DNA from: Tenrec ecaudatus
Lineage: Eukaryota > Chordata > Mammalia > Afrosoricida > Tenrecidae
Direction of reading: 5' to 3'
Assembly (NCBI RefSeq): GCF_050624435.1
Contig: NC_134535.1
Span: 127,335,731 to 127,399,730, forward strand
Length of the DNA stretch: 64,000 nucleotides
In this document: positions 1-11,693 of the stretch, one piece after another
Position numbering within the stretch: the stretch's first letter is position 1
How the letters are laid out: every line of letters begins with the position of its first letter
Position numbers and translations under genes: made by a program
Notes under the pieces: generated by a model
The model's input: only the letters and a program-made list of their open reading frames with translations
What the model was told of the DNA's origin: nothing
The model's database searches: none

Positions 1-49
1 TTTCAAAACCCCGACTTTGCGGTAGAATCACTCCTGTGAAAATGTCGGA

Positions 50-232
50 CATGTGGTAAGAGTTGTATGAGTTCCTAATAAAATGTAAAAGAAGAAAAGA
101 GAAAAAAATGATTAGGGCAAAGACTGTACAGATGTGCTTTATACAATTGATGTATGTATATATATGATCTGTGAAAAGAATTGTATGAGCCCCAATAAAT
201 TGTTAAAATTAAAAAAAAAAAAGAAAGAAAAT
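50..232 (+). mobile_element. T2 retroposon 3' end with duplicated tail
   Basis: Only the 3' end of a T2 copy is present. It shows two successive tail units, each ending gagt/gagc-cc(c)taataaaa or caataaatt followed by an A-rich run. The same two-unit arrangement occurs at 27.18-27.41 kb. T2 is a working name for a family with no visible ORF, ending in AATAAA plus A-tail; it may be the 3' UTR region of a lineage-specific LINE. Confidence 0.7.
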
Positions 233-2350
233 GATCCCCAATAGCAACACACCTCTGAGATACAGCCTAGTTTGAACACGCATAAGTAAAATAAAACAGA
301 ATGTCCATCACAGGAAAAAAAAAAAAAAAAGAAAATGTCGGACAAACACAGCTGAGCACAACATCGATGGTGAGTCCACCGCTGTCGACTGTCAAATTGT
401 ACCATCCGTATAACTGCCAACCACCGAGACTCATGAGCTGGCCAAGCTGACACATGACATCACAGCCAGTGTCTCTCCTGCCCGGCACCTCAGCACTGGT
501 TACAGACAGATGTGTGCAGTCACTGCACGACCTAGCCGGAGAGGGACCTTTTGGACGAGTGCTGTCAGTGAAATGACAGCTAAAGAGGTTGACGAGTGAA
601 GAGCAGGTGAGGAGTAGGGGTATGTCATTTGCTCGTTACTTTTGCTTTTGCTGCCTCTCACTGCTAGCATATTAAGATGCATAAGGACAGAAGTTTGCTT
701 ACTGATGCGTCCCCAGGGCTTAACTCCCGGCCTGGCACCCAGCCGGTGTTCACGCAGTAGTTGCTGGATGACCAAGTAGAGATTCAACACAAACTGTGCC
801 AACACGGAGGGCAGCAGCACTGAGGGAAGGACACAGCTGGACTAGTCCCTGCTGGCCCCTCTCGTGCTCCGGAGATGGCAGTGCCAACCTCCGTTCCTGA
901 TGTGCTGGTGACGTAAAGCCGGCCACTCCCCTCTTATGCAGTGTAGCTCTGGAGAACGTGGACTGTCGCTGGCTGCCCAGAGTCCCAAGTAATTTACTGG
1001 TTTTATGCGGCTCAGCTTATAATCCCCCTCAGGAAAGGCTTTTCTTTGCTAGGTTAGTGCAGGTCTAGGATTGTCTTAAATCCATGTGGTTTGAAATCTG
1101 AAGGGACCACATGAAGCACAAGCAGGTAGATAAGAGGAGATGGGGGAAGAAAGATGCTACGCCAGGCCAGCAGCTTCTAGGTGGGGGGCCAGGAGAGCGA
1201 GGGGCACCAGAGCGCACCGAGACAGAGGTGGCCAGCACCCTGAATGCTCACCTCGAATTTCCTAGACTGTGAGATGATAAATTTGTGTCAGTACCTGTTG
1301 TGGTATTTCTGCTGAGGCAGCACTAGAAAACGAGGGTAGTGGCCACAGAGGATCAAGTCAAACTGCCCCTAGGGTACCCTAGGCTGTGCACTTCATGGGA
1401 GTAGTTCTCTGCTCCCATGGGGTGGCCACCCCGTGTCTAGCAGGGAGTCGGCTTCTCGCACTTGGTTTCTTTCAGCTCACATGACACTCCTGTGAATGGG
1501 CTTTTGTGACTCCCACTTCGCAGATGAGGAACGGAGGTCCGGTGAGGATAGGCTCCCGGCCTACAGTCAGTCGCCAAGCTGGTAAGTAGCAGAGGTGGAC
1601 ATCAAAGCGTATCTTTCGGATTTGAACACCCCCCCCCCCCTTTTTCCCCATGGCTGAATTTCTTCTATTTCTGTGATCACTGATTGACCAAATTCTCCCA
1701 GTGTTTTCAGTGCTGAGGGGCGCCCTGGCGTAGTCCGCCAAGGGAGTGGCCGCTGAGCAGTGCAGAGCGCAGGGGTGTTGCGTGGGCCATTTGTACAGTC
1801 TTACCTGCTTCTAAATCGGGGCCTTTTTCCTTGTTATAAGTATGGGAGCTATTTCTTCGGGCTCAGAGAGCTGGGGGAGGTGCCTGGCTCTGGCACAGGA
1901 GCAGATCCCAGAGAGGCTGTGCTAGAGGTGAAGTGAGGCTGAGGGACCCAGAGAGGTGAGGGAAGGCTCCCGACTGAAGGTACCCTGTGTACTCAATGAT
2001 TGCCATACGTGTGGCTCCTTCGGAGTGAAAGAACTGTGCACAGGCCACCGCCCATCAGGTTCTGTAGGAAAGGATGTTCTGTCCTGGACCACATAGCCCG
2101 GCCCCTTTGGCAACAGCTCATTGACTCCAGACTGGCTTTGACCAGGTGTAAAGGCTGTGCCTAGATAGGAGCCTTGTGGTCAGGAGGAGCTGGGCCTCCT
2201 CCTGGAAAAAGTGGAAGTGGACCCAGAAGCAGGATTACATCCATTGAAAGGCCAAAAAAAAAAATTAAATGACATTAATGAAATAAAATAAAATGGACAG
2301 GCCATCAGAGAGAAGCCACTTTCTGAAGTAACGTAGGGTCCCTAAGTGGG
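233..2350. other. Intergenic DNA, nothing recognised
   Basis: Mixed-composition flank with an A-run near 316 and a C-run near 1630. Short open frames here show no family motif, and I cannot assign the sequence to a named repeat. Confidence 0.5.
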
Positions 2351-2747
2351 TGTAATAGCTAAGGTTTTGTGTCAACTTGGCTCTCTGTTCTATGGTTTGG
2401 CAATTAAGACCTAGTTATGACCCACGATGAGATAGAATCTAATGTTAGCATGTCCACGATGACGGCTGCAATGAGCAGCCAGCAAAGGGAAAGAATGGGA
2501 ATGTGGCCTGTTTCCACATATATAGACCTGGGGAAAAGTTAGCTCGCTTTTTGTCGGATTTGGATTTTGCTTCGGTGCATCATCAGACCTCCAGGTTTTG
2601 GTCACTGAGCCAGTGACCTGCCTCATTGCCTTCTGATCCTGGGAGTCAGCAGCTTGTCATATTACCTGATAACCTTGGATTCATTCCCCTCTGCAGCCAG
2701 GAGCTGGCCGTCTGGCTTTGCTTCTCTAGAGAACTCAGCCTAAGACA
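2351..2747 (+). repeat. Old ERVL/MLT2-like solo LTR
   Basis: Starts TGTAATAGCTAAGG and ends ctcagCCTAAGACA, i.e. TG...CA. It has the gtcaacttgg box near the start and the tctctagagaac box near the end that mark MLT2-type LTRs. Flanking pentamers gtggg (2346-2350) and gtgga (2748-2752) match at 4 of 5 positions, as expected for a decayed ERVL target duplication. Confidence 0.6.
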
Positions 2748-2749
2748 GT

Positions 2750-2890
2750 GGACACTCAGTGGCTAACTAGAAGGTTAGAGGTCAGAAGGAAAGGCCCGAA
2801 TATCTCTTCCGGGAAAAAAAATCGGCCATTGGGAACTATGGAGCACAGCGCTGCTCTGACTCACACGAGGCTGCCAGGAGCAAGGACGGA
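2750..2890 (+). repeat. AfroSINE-type fragment
   Basis: Shows the order 'gaaaggcccgaatatctcttcc', 'gggaactatggagcacag', 'ctgctctgactcacacgaggctgccagga', the variant second half of an AfroSINE, diverged. Confidence 0.45.
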
Positions 2891-3554
2891 CTGAACAGAA
2901 ACTGGTTAACTGGTTAAGGCGGGTCCCTGTGTCTGCCTGGTCCTGAATTAGAGACTCACCAGGGTGACTACCCCTGGGTTCCCATGAAATTTCCAGTCCC
3001 TCATTGCTGCAAAATTCCTACCAGAACCTCATCTCTGGACTCAGCTGGACAAAGAGTGATTGAGACAACTAAGAGGTAGGTGAGCACTTGCTTTGGCTGC
3101 CCTGTGGTGTGGCGCCTGTGACCTGCTGTACGTGCTCCCGGGGCTCAGGTTCCTGAGGATCATGGGGCGAAGGCTTCTAAAGTGGTTCCAAGAGTGGCTC
3201 ACAGTCATTACAACATGGCATTACAAACTCACCCAGGTTGCTGAATGAGTTTCCAGTACTTTGCGAGTCCTTGTAGTCAAAGACCTAGTTTGGGAGTATT
3301 TGGCAACTATTTGTTTAGTTAAATAGTTCAAAATTCAAGAGGCACAGATATGTAGTCACTGAGAAGCCTCATTCCTTCCCATTCCAGCTCCCCTCCCTGG
3401 GAGCAACATTGTTACCAGTGTCATCAGTGTGCTTTCAGAAACATTGTATGCAGACACAAGCCAATGCACTTCCATGCACCTCCAACTCCTCTCATGACAG
3501 AAAGTCCAGCATACTATCCCCATTGAGCTGCACGTTGTTAATAGTTTTTAAAAT

Positions 3555-3705
3555 TTGGGATTATCTTTCACCACTCATGAAAGCAGATTTTCAATCATAA
3601 TTTTTACTTTGCTTTCCAACGTGTCTTCCTGTAAGGGAGAGGAGTGGTGGTAGCAATCTGTGACTTGTCCAGTGAATGTAGGTGTCTCTTACGAGTGTGT
3701 GTGTG
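3555..3705 (+). repeat. Duplicated block, copy A left part
   Basis: From ctcatgaaagcagattttca through tttgctttccaacgtgtctt to the GT-run, this matches 7425-7575 closely. Copy A is split at a gagtgtgtgtgtg target by the T2 insertion at 3706-4846 and resumes at 4847-4975. Copy B is uninterrupted. Confidence 0.75.
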
Positions 3706-4846
3706 CCTTCCCAACATGATCACTGAAGACAGACGTGTCCATAAGCAAACATGGTGAAGAAAGCTGATGGTGCCTGGCTATGAAAAAGATATAGCATCTG
3801 GCGTATTAAAGGCTTGAAGGCAAACAAGTGGCCATCTAGCTCAGAAGCAACAAAACCCCCAGAGAAGAAGCACACAGACTAAGCGAATACAAGTTGTTGA
3901 ATGGACCAGGTAGCAGACACCAAGGAACAAAAACAATCATTGTGCATTCACCTTCCTCACTTAAATGCTGAGGACGAAGGTGTGCATAACCAAGTGTGGT
4001 GAAGAAGGCTGATGGTGCCCGGCTACTGAGAGATATAGCGTCTGGGGACTTAAAGGCTTGAAAGCAAACAAGCGACCATCATAGCCCAGAAGCAACAAAG
4101 CCCACATGGAAGCAGCACACCAACATGGGTGATCATGAAGGGCAGAAGAGACTAGGTCTCAAACAACAAAGGTGTGTGTGTGTGGGGGGAATCACATCAC
4201 TGTGGGGGAGTGCGTGATGGGGACCCAATGCCCATCTGTAGACAGCTGGACATCCCTTGCAGAGGGGTAGTGGGGAGGAGATGAGTCACTCAGGGTTCAG
4301 TGTAGCAACAATGAAACTCAAAACCTTCCTCTAGTTCTTGAACGCTTCCTCCCCTCCCAATTATCATGACCCCAATTCTACCTTGCGGACCCGGTTATAC
4401 CAGAGGATGTACAACGGTGCAGTAGGGATATGGAAACACCGGGAATGTAGGACGGATGAACCCCTCAATACCAGCGGTGGGAGTGGCGACACCGGGAGGG
4501 AAGGGGGTGTAGAAAGGGAGAACCGATCTTGGAGATCTATGTGTAACCTCCTCTCTGGGAGATGGGCAATGAGAAGGTGGGTGAGGGGAGATGCCAGGCA
4601 GTGTAAGATAAGATAAAATAATTATTTATAAACTATTAACGGAGCAGGGGGAAGGGGAGATCGGGGAGGGAAGGGGAGGGGGAAAAAAAGGAAACCGAGC
4701 TGATTCCAGGAACCCAAGTGGAAGGCGAATTTTGGGAATGATGAGTGCAACGAATGTATAAGGGTGCTTTGCTCAATTGATGTATGTATGGATTGTGATA
4801 AGAGTTGTATGAGCCCCAATAAAAAGATTTATTAAATCAAAAAAAA
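3706..4846 (+). mobile_element. T2 retroposon with tandemly duplicated module
   Basis: Bounded by a 13-bp direct repeat gagtgtgtgtgtg (3693-3705 and 4847-4859) and ending agccccaataaaaag plus an A-rich tail: an L1-type integration signature. The 5' part holds two tandem copies (about 3711-3955 and 3956-4180) of a roughly 240-bp module containing gtgaagaaagctgatggtgc, ttaaaggcttgaa and a caagc/tggccatc box. No protein family is visible in any frame. Confidence 0.8.
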
Positions 4847-4913
4847 GAGTGTGTGTGTGTATACATGGGAACTTGCAGGAAGACTTGCAGAAGAGTCCCA
4901 TTAGAAGGCCCCA

Positions 4914-5045
4914 TTAGGGAACCCTGGTGTTGTAGTGGTTACATGTTGGGTTACTAACTCAAGGTTAGCAGTTCAAAACCATGAGCTGCTCCATGGGAGA
5001 AAGATGAGGCTTTCTACTCCAGTAAAGAGTTGCAACTTTTTGGGG
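4914..5045 (+). repeat. AfroSINE
   Basis: Begins ggaaccctggtgttgtagtgg (tRNA-like A box), then ggttagcagttcaaaacc (B box) and gggagaaagatgaggctttc, the usual AfroSINE order. It lies at the end of the duplicated block. Confidence 0.7.
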
Positions 5046-5208
5046 AGGGAGCACTAGAACTTGTAGTGATGATGTATATACAACTCATTTAAAAAGTGAT
5101 TTATCCATGGAAGTGTATGATATGTGAATACTATATCTGACCCTCACCCGTCCCCCCACCCCCCAACACACACAAAAAATAAAGAAACCAAACTTGGCCA
5201 ATGGCTAC

Positions 5209-5465
5209 TGTGGTAGATACATAATCTGTTGTCAATTTGAGACTATTGTTTCATTATGACAATTGTCATTAAGAGTGAGGTGGTGGAGTTTAGCCTGTCA
5301 ATCACATCACAGCTTGATGACCTCATTTGAAGGTGCTAAGGAGATAAATAACTCGCTGGAGGTGGAACACATTCACTCTCTGCGAGACATTCCTGTCTAA
5401 AGTTCTTTCTTATTCACATATGAGTGTGTATGAATTTGTTTCTCTAGTCTACCCAGACTAACACA
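5209..5465 (+). repeat. ERVL-like solo LTR with internal deletion
   Basis: TGTGGTAGATACATAATCTG at the start and CCAGACTAACACA at the end. The middle 250 bp present in other copies (for example 46315-46847) are missing. Flanks gctac/gttac match 4 of 5. Confidence 0.75.
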
Positions 5466-5639
5466 GTTACCATGGGTGAAAGAGATAGAGTTATTGCTTA
5501 GGGGGCATTGAATGTATGTTCATTCAATGTTATTTTGAAATTATGTTAATGGTGGAATCAATAATCGTTGAACAACATGAAGAGTGTCATCAACGGCACT
5601 GAATGATGCATGTAGACATTGTGGACTTGGAGAATGCTT

Positions 5640-5811
5640 TGTTGTGTATAGTTTTGCCACAATTAGAAAATAAATAATTCCATGAATAACAATGAGTACA
5701 AAGAAGGAAATACTCTAAAATGGACTGGTGGTAACTGTACAACTCTCCTGGATATGCATGAATTATTGAATTGTATGACTTGTGGATGAAGTGCTAATAC
5801 AATCATTTTAA
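5640..5811 (+). mobile_element. L1-like 3' end fragment
   Basis: The order 'ggactggtggtaactgtacaac', 'gaattattgaattgtatgac', 'acaatcattttaaaaaa' resembles the end of older L1 3' UTRs. Similar ends occur near 7165-7275 and 29100-29215. Confidence 0.45.
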
Positions 5812-5921
5812 AAAAAGAGTTACAGTCTTGGAAACCTACAGGACCAGTTGTACCTTTTCTGATAGGGTCCCCAGGAGTCAAAATCAACTCAAAGTCTGGG
5901 AGTTTGGTTTTGCTCCTAGGT
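5812..5921 (+). repeat. AfroSINE, 3' half
   Basis: agagttacagtcttggaaacctacaggacc... through the RTE-like tail aggagtcaaaatcaactcaa and gtttggtttt. The tRNA-like head is missing. Confidence 0.6.
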
Positions 5922-6537
5922 CTGGGGTCCCACTAACAATCCTGAGGCCTTACCACTCTCCTCTCCGTTTCCTTCCCTGAGAGAATGACAAGAACATTCC
6001 CTAGGCTTCTTGAGAGGCTTGAAGGAGGAGGGTGGAGAAGGGCCTTGTAGACCCACAAGTCCTAGGCAGGGAAGGTCATTCATCCCCAGGGTGCCTACGA
6101 GGAGGTTTTCTATCCAGGTTATTTCCAACCCTCTCCTATTAGCTCCCACCCACTGCCTCGCTCTCAGCTAATGGGCCATCTCCACTTCCTGCATAAACAG
6201 AAGGTGCTTTCCGCAGGCACCTCAATTGCCTCTCCTTCCTCCCCCCACCTACTCATTTACTGGCACCTGCCCCATGTCACCTCACTCCCACTCTCTCTTT
6301 GTCACCTGAAACTGCCTGGAACCACCCTCAGCCTCGACCAGGACTGGATCTACTCTCTTGTTTATGCAAGCCTGCTGCATCCAATCCTTACCCCGCCTCT
6401 CTCCCCTGGAGTCTGCCAGCTAGCAGTGACAGCCTCCTCTTCAACATTTCCCATCATAAGGAGCAAGCCCTCCTCCCTTCACTCCACACCTGCCTTCAGC
6501 TACTGTTTTCCTCTTCTACTTGACAGATGAACTTCTT
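5922..6537. other. Intergenic DNA, nothing recognised
   Basis: Pyrimidine-rich on the plus strand from 6180. The longest open frame here (about 120 codons) has no recognisable domain and is judged spurious. Confidence 0.5.
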
Positions 6538-6882
6538 CTTCTTTTTTAATCGTTTTATTAGGGGTTCATACAACTCTTATCACAATCCATACATACATCA
6601 ATTGCATAAAGCACATTTGTACATTCATTGCCCTCATTATTCTCAAAACATTTGCTCTCCACTTAAGCCCCTGGCATCAGCTCCTCATTTTCCCCCTCCT
6701 TCCCTGTTGCCCCCTCCCTCATAAGCCCTTGGTAATTTATAAATTATTATTTTGTCATAGCTTTCCCTGTCCGCATCTCCCTTTACCCATTTTTCTGCTG
6801 TCCATCCCCCAGGAAGGAGGTCACATGTAGATCCTTGTAATCAGTTCCCCTTTTCCAACCCACCCTCCCAGTATCGTCACAG
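6538..6882 (-). mobile_element. T2 retroposon, 5'-truncated
   Basis: T2 3' end in reverse: (T)n, attagg-ggttcatacaactctt, then atcacaatccatacatac. Direct repeats tgaacttctt flank it (6528-6537 and 6884-6893), so this is an independent insertion of about 345 bp. Confidence 0.75.
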
Positions 6883-7424
6883 CTGAACTTCTTGAAACAC
6901 TTGTTTACTAATGAATTGATTAGTACCTGTTCACCCTCTCTCATATGTTAAAACCTGACATTGCTTGTAACATGTTTCGAAGACAGCAGAAGAACAAGCA
7001 CATCTCTCTTGGGAAAAGTTCCACCAGACTGCTTAGAAGGGAGAATGGAAATCCAGGATGGGTCAAGCCGAAGAGACAGTTTAGATTCCCAGTAGATGCA
7101 TGGTTCCTGGGGGGTGTGGCAGGTTGGGGGGAAATGTGGAGCTAATAACGATGTATCCAGGAATGAAGAAAATATTCTACAACTGATGGTGGTGATGTTT
7201 GTACAACCCTTCCTTATGTGACTGAGGTATTGACTTGTAGGATGTGTGAATTGTATGGCAATAAACTGTTGGGAGGAACCAATGAAGGGAGATGGTGAAC
7301 TTTGTTCCACTTTTTAAAACAACATATGATATACATGTGTTACAGAGATTATATGTATGACTTTGTACTGAGATTAGAGGGCAAGTGCACAGAGTAAGTT
7401 GGTTTTCCATTCAATATCTTTTAC
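6883..7424. other. Intergenic DNA with L1-like 3' end
   Basis: Around 7165-7275 the run ctacaactgatggtggtgatg ... gaattgtatggcaataaact looks like an L1 3' end. The segment gggaaaagttccaccagact near 7013 recurs at 7678 (gggaaaagtcccaccagaat), a local duplication. Confidence 0.4.
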
Positions 7425-7675
7425 CTCTCATGAAAGCAGATTTTCAGTCATCCCTGTAATGAAGTAATTTTTACTTTGCTTTCCAACGTGTCTTCCTGCA
7501 AGGGAGAGGGAGTGGTGGTAGCAGACTGTGACTTGTCCAGTGAATGTAGGTGTCTCTTAAGGGAGTGTGTGTGTACACATGGGACCTTGCAGGAAGACTT
7601 GCAGAAGAGCCCCAGTAGAAGGCCCCATTAGGGACCCCTGGTGTTGTAGTGGATACATGTTGGCTTACTAACATG
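7425..7675 (+). repeat. Duplicated block, copy B (uninterrupted)
   Basis: Matches 3555-3705 joined to 4847-4975 without the 1.1-kb T2 insertion, including the head of an AfroSINE (ctggtgttgtagtgg at its end). It is a paralogous empty site for the T2 copy at 3.7 kb. Confidence 0.75.
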
Positions 7676-7985
7676 TGGGAAAAGTCCCACCAGAATGCTT
7701 AGAATGGAGAATGGCAATTGCACAGAGCAAGTTGGTTTTCCATTCAACAGTTCTTTCAGTCCCCACCATGTGACAAACTCTCCCCACTTCCTCCCGGTGT
7801 TTACTCTTTCCATTCTGCCTGCTCTCCAGTGTCCTCCTGCCTCCAGAGCTTCTTCCCCGGGCAAAGGCTGCCCTTCTGTTCTCTACCGTCAAGTGTTCTA
7901 AGGTGTGCGTCCCTCCCTGGTGGTATTGTTCGCCTTGAAGGCCTGTCAACTGTTTGGCTCATTTCACTTTGTTTTGACAGGGTGT
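7676..7985. other. L1-related sequence, unclassified
   Basis: The run acagagcaagttggttttcc attcaac recurs at 7390 and, diverged, at 11886. It resembles an L1 3' UTR segment seen in afrotherian genomes; assignment is from memory and weak. Confidence 0.35.
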
Positions 7986-8600
7986 CAGCGTACCCACCCC
8001 TAACACATCATCATGGGCCCATTAGGTGCAATTGTACAGTGATAATAAGTACAGATTATAGTAAAATCATAGAGAACATGAGAGATAGAAGAGAGATTGA
8101 AATAATGGAGTCAGACACATTTCATAGTAGCATGCTCACCTCAGCCTTACTTGGTGGTCCACGTGGAGAGAGAGATTTATTGCTAACCAAAGCTTTTGTA
8201 TTCTCTGGAGGCCTGCAAGCCCCCTAATTTCAGGTGATGACATATGTCACAGGAAGGGGTTGTGCTATAGGTAATGGGAGGGGAGTGATCTAGGGGTATC
8301 CACATAATAGGAAGGGAGGTAATAGGGGTACACATGTGTCAAGATGGGCGGATCCTAGATCCAAGATGGCAGCCTAACTTTGAATGTCACTGAGCTGGTT
8401 TGACCTGTTCTCTGGCTCACCAGAGAAACCATTATCAGTAGGGTGTAAACTCCACCTACAGGGACCAGACTCATGGTCTCAAGCCTTTAGAGAGAAGTAG
8501 CCCATTGTCCTTAACAGCAGGGAGTGGGCCCTACCTGGGGTGGGACCAGACAGGAGTCTGACAGCTGACTGCCTTCAGGGAGGGAATTTGACAATCATTT
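7986..8600. repeat. Unclassified LTR-like repeat, copy 1
   Basis: Shares gagctggtttgacctg and a gggagtgggc(c)...cctagggtgggac-type block, in the same order, with 24835-25145. The two copies are diverged and ends are not clear. Confidence 0.35.
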
Positions 8601-9865
8601 ACCATTGGCTGAGAGCAGTGTCCTAAGTCTAACATATATTTGGGGGAGACGACTTGGGAGAAATCTTTCTGTTTCCCACAACAGGGTAGACCAGGGCCTC
8701 GAGAAGGGCTTCATACTTTGTACCATGGAGGGTCAGTGCCAGAGAAGACGGGCCTCTCCCTGTGATGGCAGTCGCTGCAACACTGCGCTCAAAGGTGGCA
8801 GTGCTTGAGAGAATGGCGAGGGACAGGTCAGTGCTCGCTTCTGTTGTTGATGGCGTCTCGACGAGTGGGAGCTGAGTTAACAAGGACACCTTCACCGCCA
8901 GCACCTCTCTCAGGTGGGGCTCCTGGATGGCATAGATAGGTCAGTGCTCCCACTGCAAACCCAAACTTTGGTCGTTGGAATTCAGCCGAACCCTCTTGGA
9001 GAAAAGGTCTGGTGATCCACTCACAAGTGGTCCGAGCCACTGGAAACCCGGTGGGACACCACGCGCTGAAACGGTACCTTGGGGAACTGTTTTTAATGAA
9101 TTGTGGCAACGCAACCCAAGGAAATAACATCCCAAGGGGATGAGTGGCAGTGAGAAGGTGGTAAGATCAATGGATCTGAAATTCCATGTCAGGGGAAAGG
9201 GCTTGGATTGGGAGTTCTGGAAGGAGCGAGGCCGAGTGACAAAACGTGATCAAGGAGAGCCATACTTGGATTGAAGTATCGAAGGGTCTCTTCTTTTCCC
9301 TCTTATATCACTGGCTAGCCCTTTGGTGGTTCTGCCTCCATGTTTTTATCTCTGAAGCTAGAGTGCAGTAAGGGCAAAGTCTACGGCAGGGTTTTCCAAA
9401 CAGGCCATGAGTGGGGCATCAAATTAAGTCAGCAGATGGCAACCAGCATTTCTACAGACGAAGTAGAGGAGGTTAGGAAACAGCAGAGCCTGTTGCACGG
9501 AAGAAGGGCAAGTATTAGACAGGTGTATTTCACCTGTGTATCTGTCGATGTGCACATCTGACACGTGGAACATCTGTCTGCTGAGACATACTTGTACAAA
9601 TGGGTTGGAAAACCCCTGGCCAGGACAGGGAGTGAGGAGGTGGAAGGAATGGATGGAATGGTCAGCTTGATGGAAGGGTATCCCGAAATCACCAATGTGG
9701 TAGAGGGCAGTGTTGGAGGGAAAATGATCTTACCAGGTATGGAAATCTGTAAGAAATGGAGTTTGTAGGTGATGACAATGATATGATCCTTATTTCTTGC
9801 TCCCAAAAGTTTGATTCTAACCCCTTTCTGCCTTTCCCCAGACCCAAGCCTGCTGCTGGATCTTT
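8601..9865. other. Intergenic DNA, nothing recognised
   Basis: No gene, RNA or repeat recognised. Confidence 0.45.
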
Positions 9866-10051
9866 GCTTACCAGCAGATTCCAGCTACTAACCTCAAGGT
9901 CAGCAGTTCAAAGCCACCAGTTCTTCCTCTGGAGAAAGATGAGGCTTTTTACTCTCATAAAGAGTGACATTCTTGGGAACCCACAGGAGCAGTTCTACTC
10001 TGTACTAGAGGGTGGCTGTGAACCAGAATCGACTTGCTGGCAGTGACTTTA
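9866..10051 (+). repeat. AfroSINE
   Basis: ggtcagcagttcaaagccac, ggagaaagatgaggcttttt, gggaacccacaggagcagtt and a tail ccagaatcgacttgctggca. Near full length but with a degraded head. Confidence 0.7.
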
Positions 10052-10154
10052 GTTTTGAGATGTAGTAGCCCTAGCAACCTGCTGGCTCATAGCCCAGGTC
10101 TGTGTTTCCTCATTTATGCCTCTCCTGCATATCAGGGAAGGAAATAACAGTCAA

Positions 10155-10355
10155 ACGCAAACCCAAATGTGGTCGAGTTGATCCAATCCCTGGCAGCGCC
10201 ATGTATTTCACCGTAGAACTGAGCTCCAGTAGGCTTCCGGTGACTTGATTTCTTTTCAGACTCAAGCCACCTACCATAGTTAGCTACCTCTGGGCAGACT
10301 CAAACCACCTACCATAGTTAGCTGAGGGCTTAACTCTTTGTGTCACCAGGGACCT
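10155..10355 (-). repeat. AfroSINE-type SINE, internally duplicated
   Basis: Reverse-oriented SINE of the Afrotheria type, ending with accagggacc. The segment actcaa(g/a)ccacctaccatagttagct is present twice in tandem at about 10261 and 10298. Confidence 0.55.
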
Positions 10356-10704
10356 CACTTGTGATACTAGCAACAGGAGGACAAGGCCAATGATTGTCTG
10401 CTAGTCCCTCTAGGCGTTATAGCACTCCTGCAAGGGGGTGCCTCCCCTCCATGTTACAGAGGAGAGCCAGGTGTTCCAAAGGGAAAGGACATGTGCAAGG
10501 TCACGCAGTAAGTGGCTGAGCCAGAATTTGAACTCAGGCCTGTCTTCTGCGCCTTGGGTCTTTGCGGTGCACCCCACAGCCTCTTCTTCCAGTTACTTGC
10601 TTAGCTTTGTCAGGCCATCCCCAGTCTGGCCTTGAGGTTTCATGTTTCACTAGTGCTCTAAATCACTTGTGTTCATGGATGTTGGGCTCTTTCACAGCAT
10701 CCAA

Positions 10705-11645
10705 GTGTCGGAGTCAGATTCATGGAGAGGCTATGCACAACAGAACGAAGCCCTGCAGGTCCTATGCCGGCCTCATGGTTGCTGTCAGGTGCGAGCCCAT
10801 CGACACTGCAGCCACTGTGTCCACCCATCTCAGTGATGGTCTTCCTCTTTTTCACTGAAACTCCGCTTTACCAAATATGATGCCCTTCTCTAGGGACTTG
10901 CCTCTTCTGATATCATGGCCAAAGCATACACTATGAAATCTCACCATCCTTGCTTCTAAGGAGCATTTTGGTTGTATTTCTTCCAAGATAGATTTGTTTG
11001 ATGTCTGTGGCAGTTACATAACCTATTGTCAATTTGAGACTAAAGAGTGAAGGGGTGGGGTCTGGTCTGTCAATCAGGTCGCAGCCTGATGACCTCATTT
11101 GGAGGCACTAAAGAGATAAATGGCTCGCTGGAGGCAGGACGCATGGTGACTCCCTAGGACACCTTGCAGCTGACAAGACACATGGAACTACACCAGTGCC
11201 CTGAGCTGGAGGAGCCATGTGGAGACCCCTGCCAGCACTGAGAGGCTTTTACCACCACTGGATCCACAAGACTTCCACCCACTGGCCTGTGATCTTCCTG
11301 CATTCTACATCATTGCATGGTTGCATGAGTCGGAAGAAGAATTTATGGACTAGTATTGACATATGGGGTAATATCAGACTTATAGACTTGATCTGGACTG
11401 GGCTGGGATGTTTGCTTAATGCACATTTACTCTTTATATAAAGCTCTTTCTTATACACACTTGTATGTCCATGAATTTGTTTCTCTGCTTTATCCCGACT
11501 AACACAATCTCCTAGCAGTCCATGGCATTTTCAGCAGTTTTTGACGACTCCGTAATTCAAATAGATTGATTCATCTGTGGTGTTCTTCATTCATTATCTA
11601 ACTTTTATATGCATATGAGCAATTGAAAGTACCATGGCAGGGTTA
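10705..11645 (-). mobile_element. RTE LINE 3' fragment (split by an LTR)
   Basis: In reverse: atgcacaacagaacgaagcc, gcagccactgtgtccaccca, accaaatatgatgcccttct, atccttgcttctaaggagca, then 11006-11506 is an inserted LTR, and the RTE resumes at cagtccatggcattttcagc. The order is that of the 3' part of the RTE copies at 19.8, 43.9 and 62.2 kb. Confidence 0.8.
11006..11506 (+). repeat. ERVL-like solo LTR
   Basis: TGTGGCAGTTACATAACCTATTG...CGACTAACACA, 501 bp, inside an RTE copy. Flanks atgtc (11001-11005) and atctc (11507-11511) match 4 of 5. Confidence 0.8.
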
Positions 11646-11693
11646 TTACCTGCCTTAAATTTTTTTTAAGATAGTGGTTTGGGTGACAGTTAA

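Noticed and set aside
4914..5045. tRNA gene from A and B box-like words
   Set aside because: These belong to the tRNA-derived head of an AfroSINE and do not fold as a complete tRNA.
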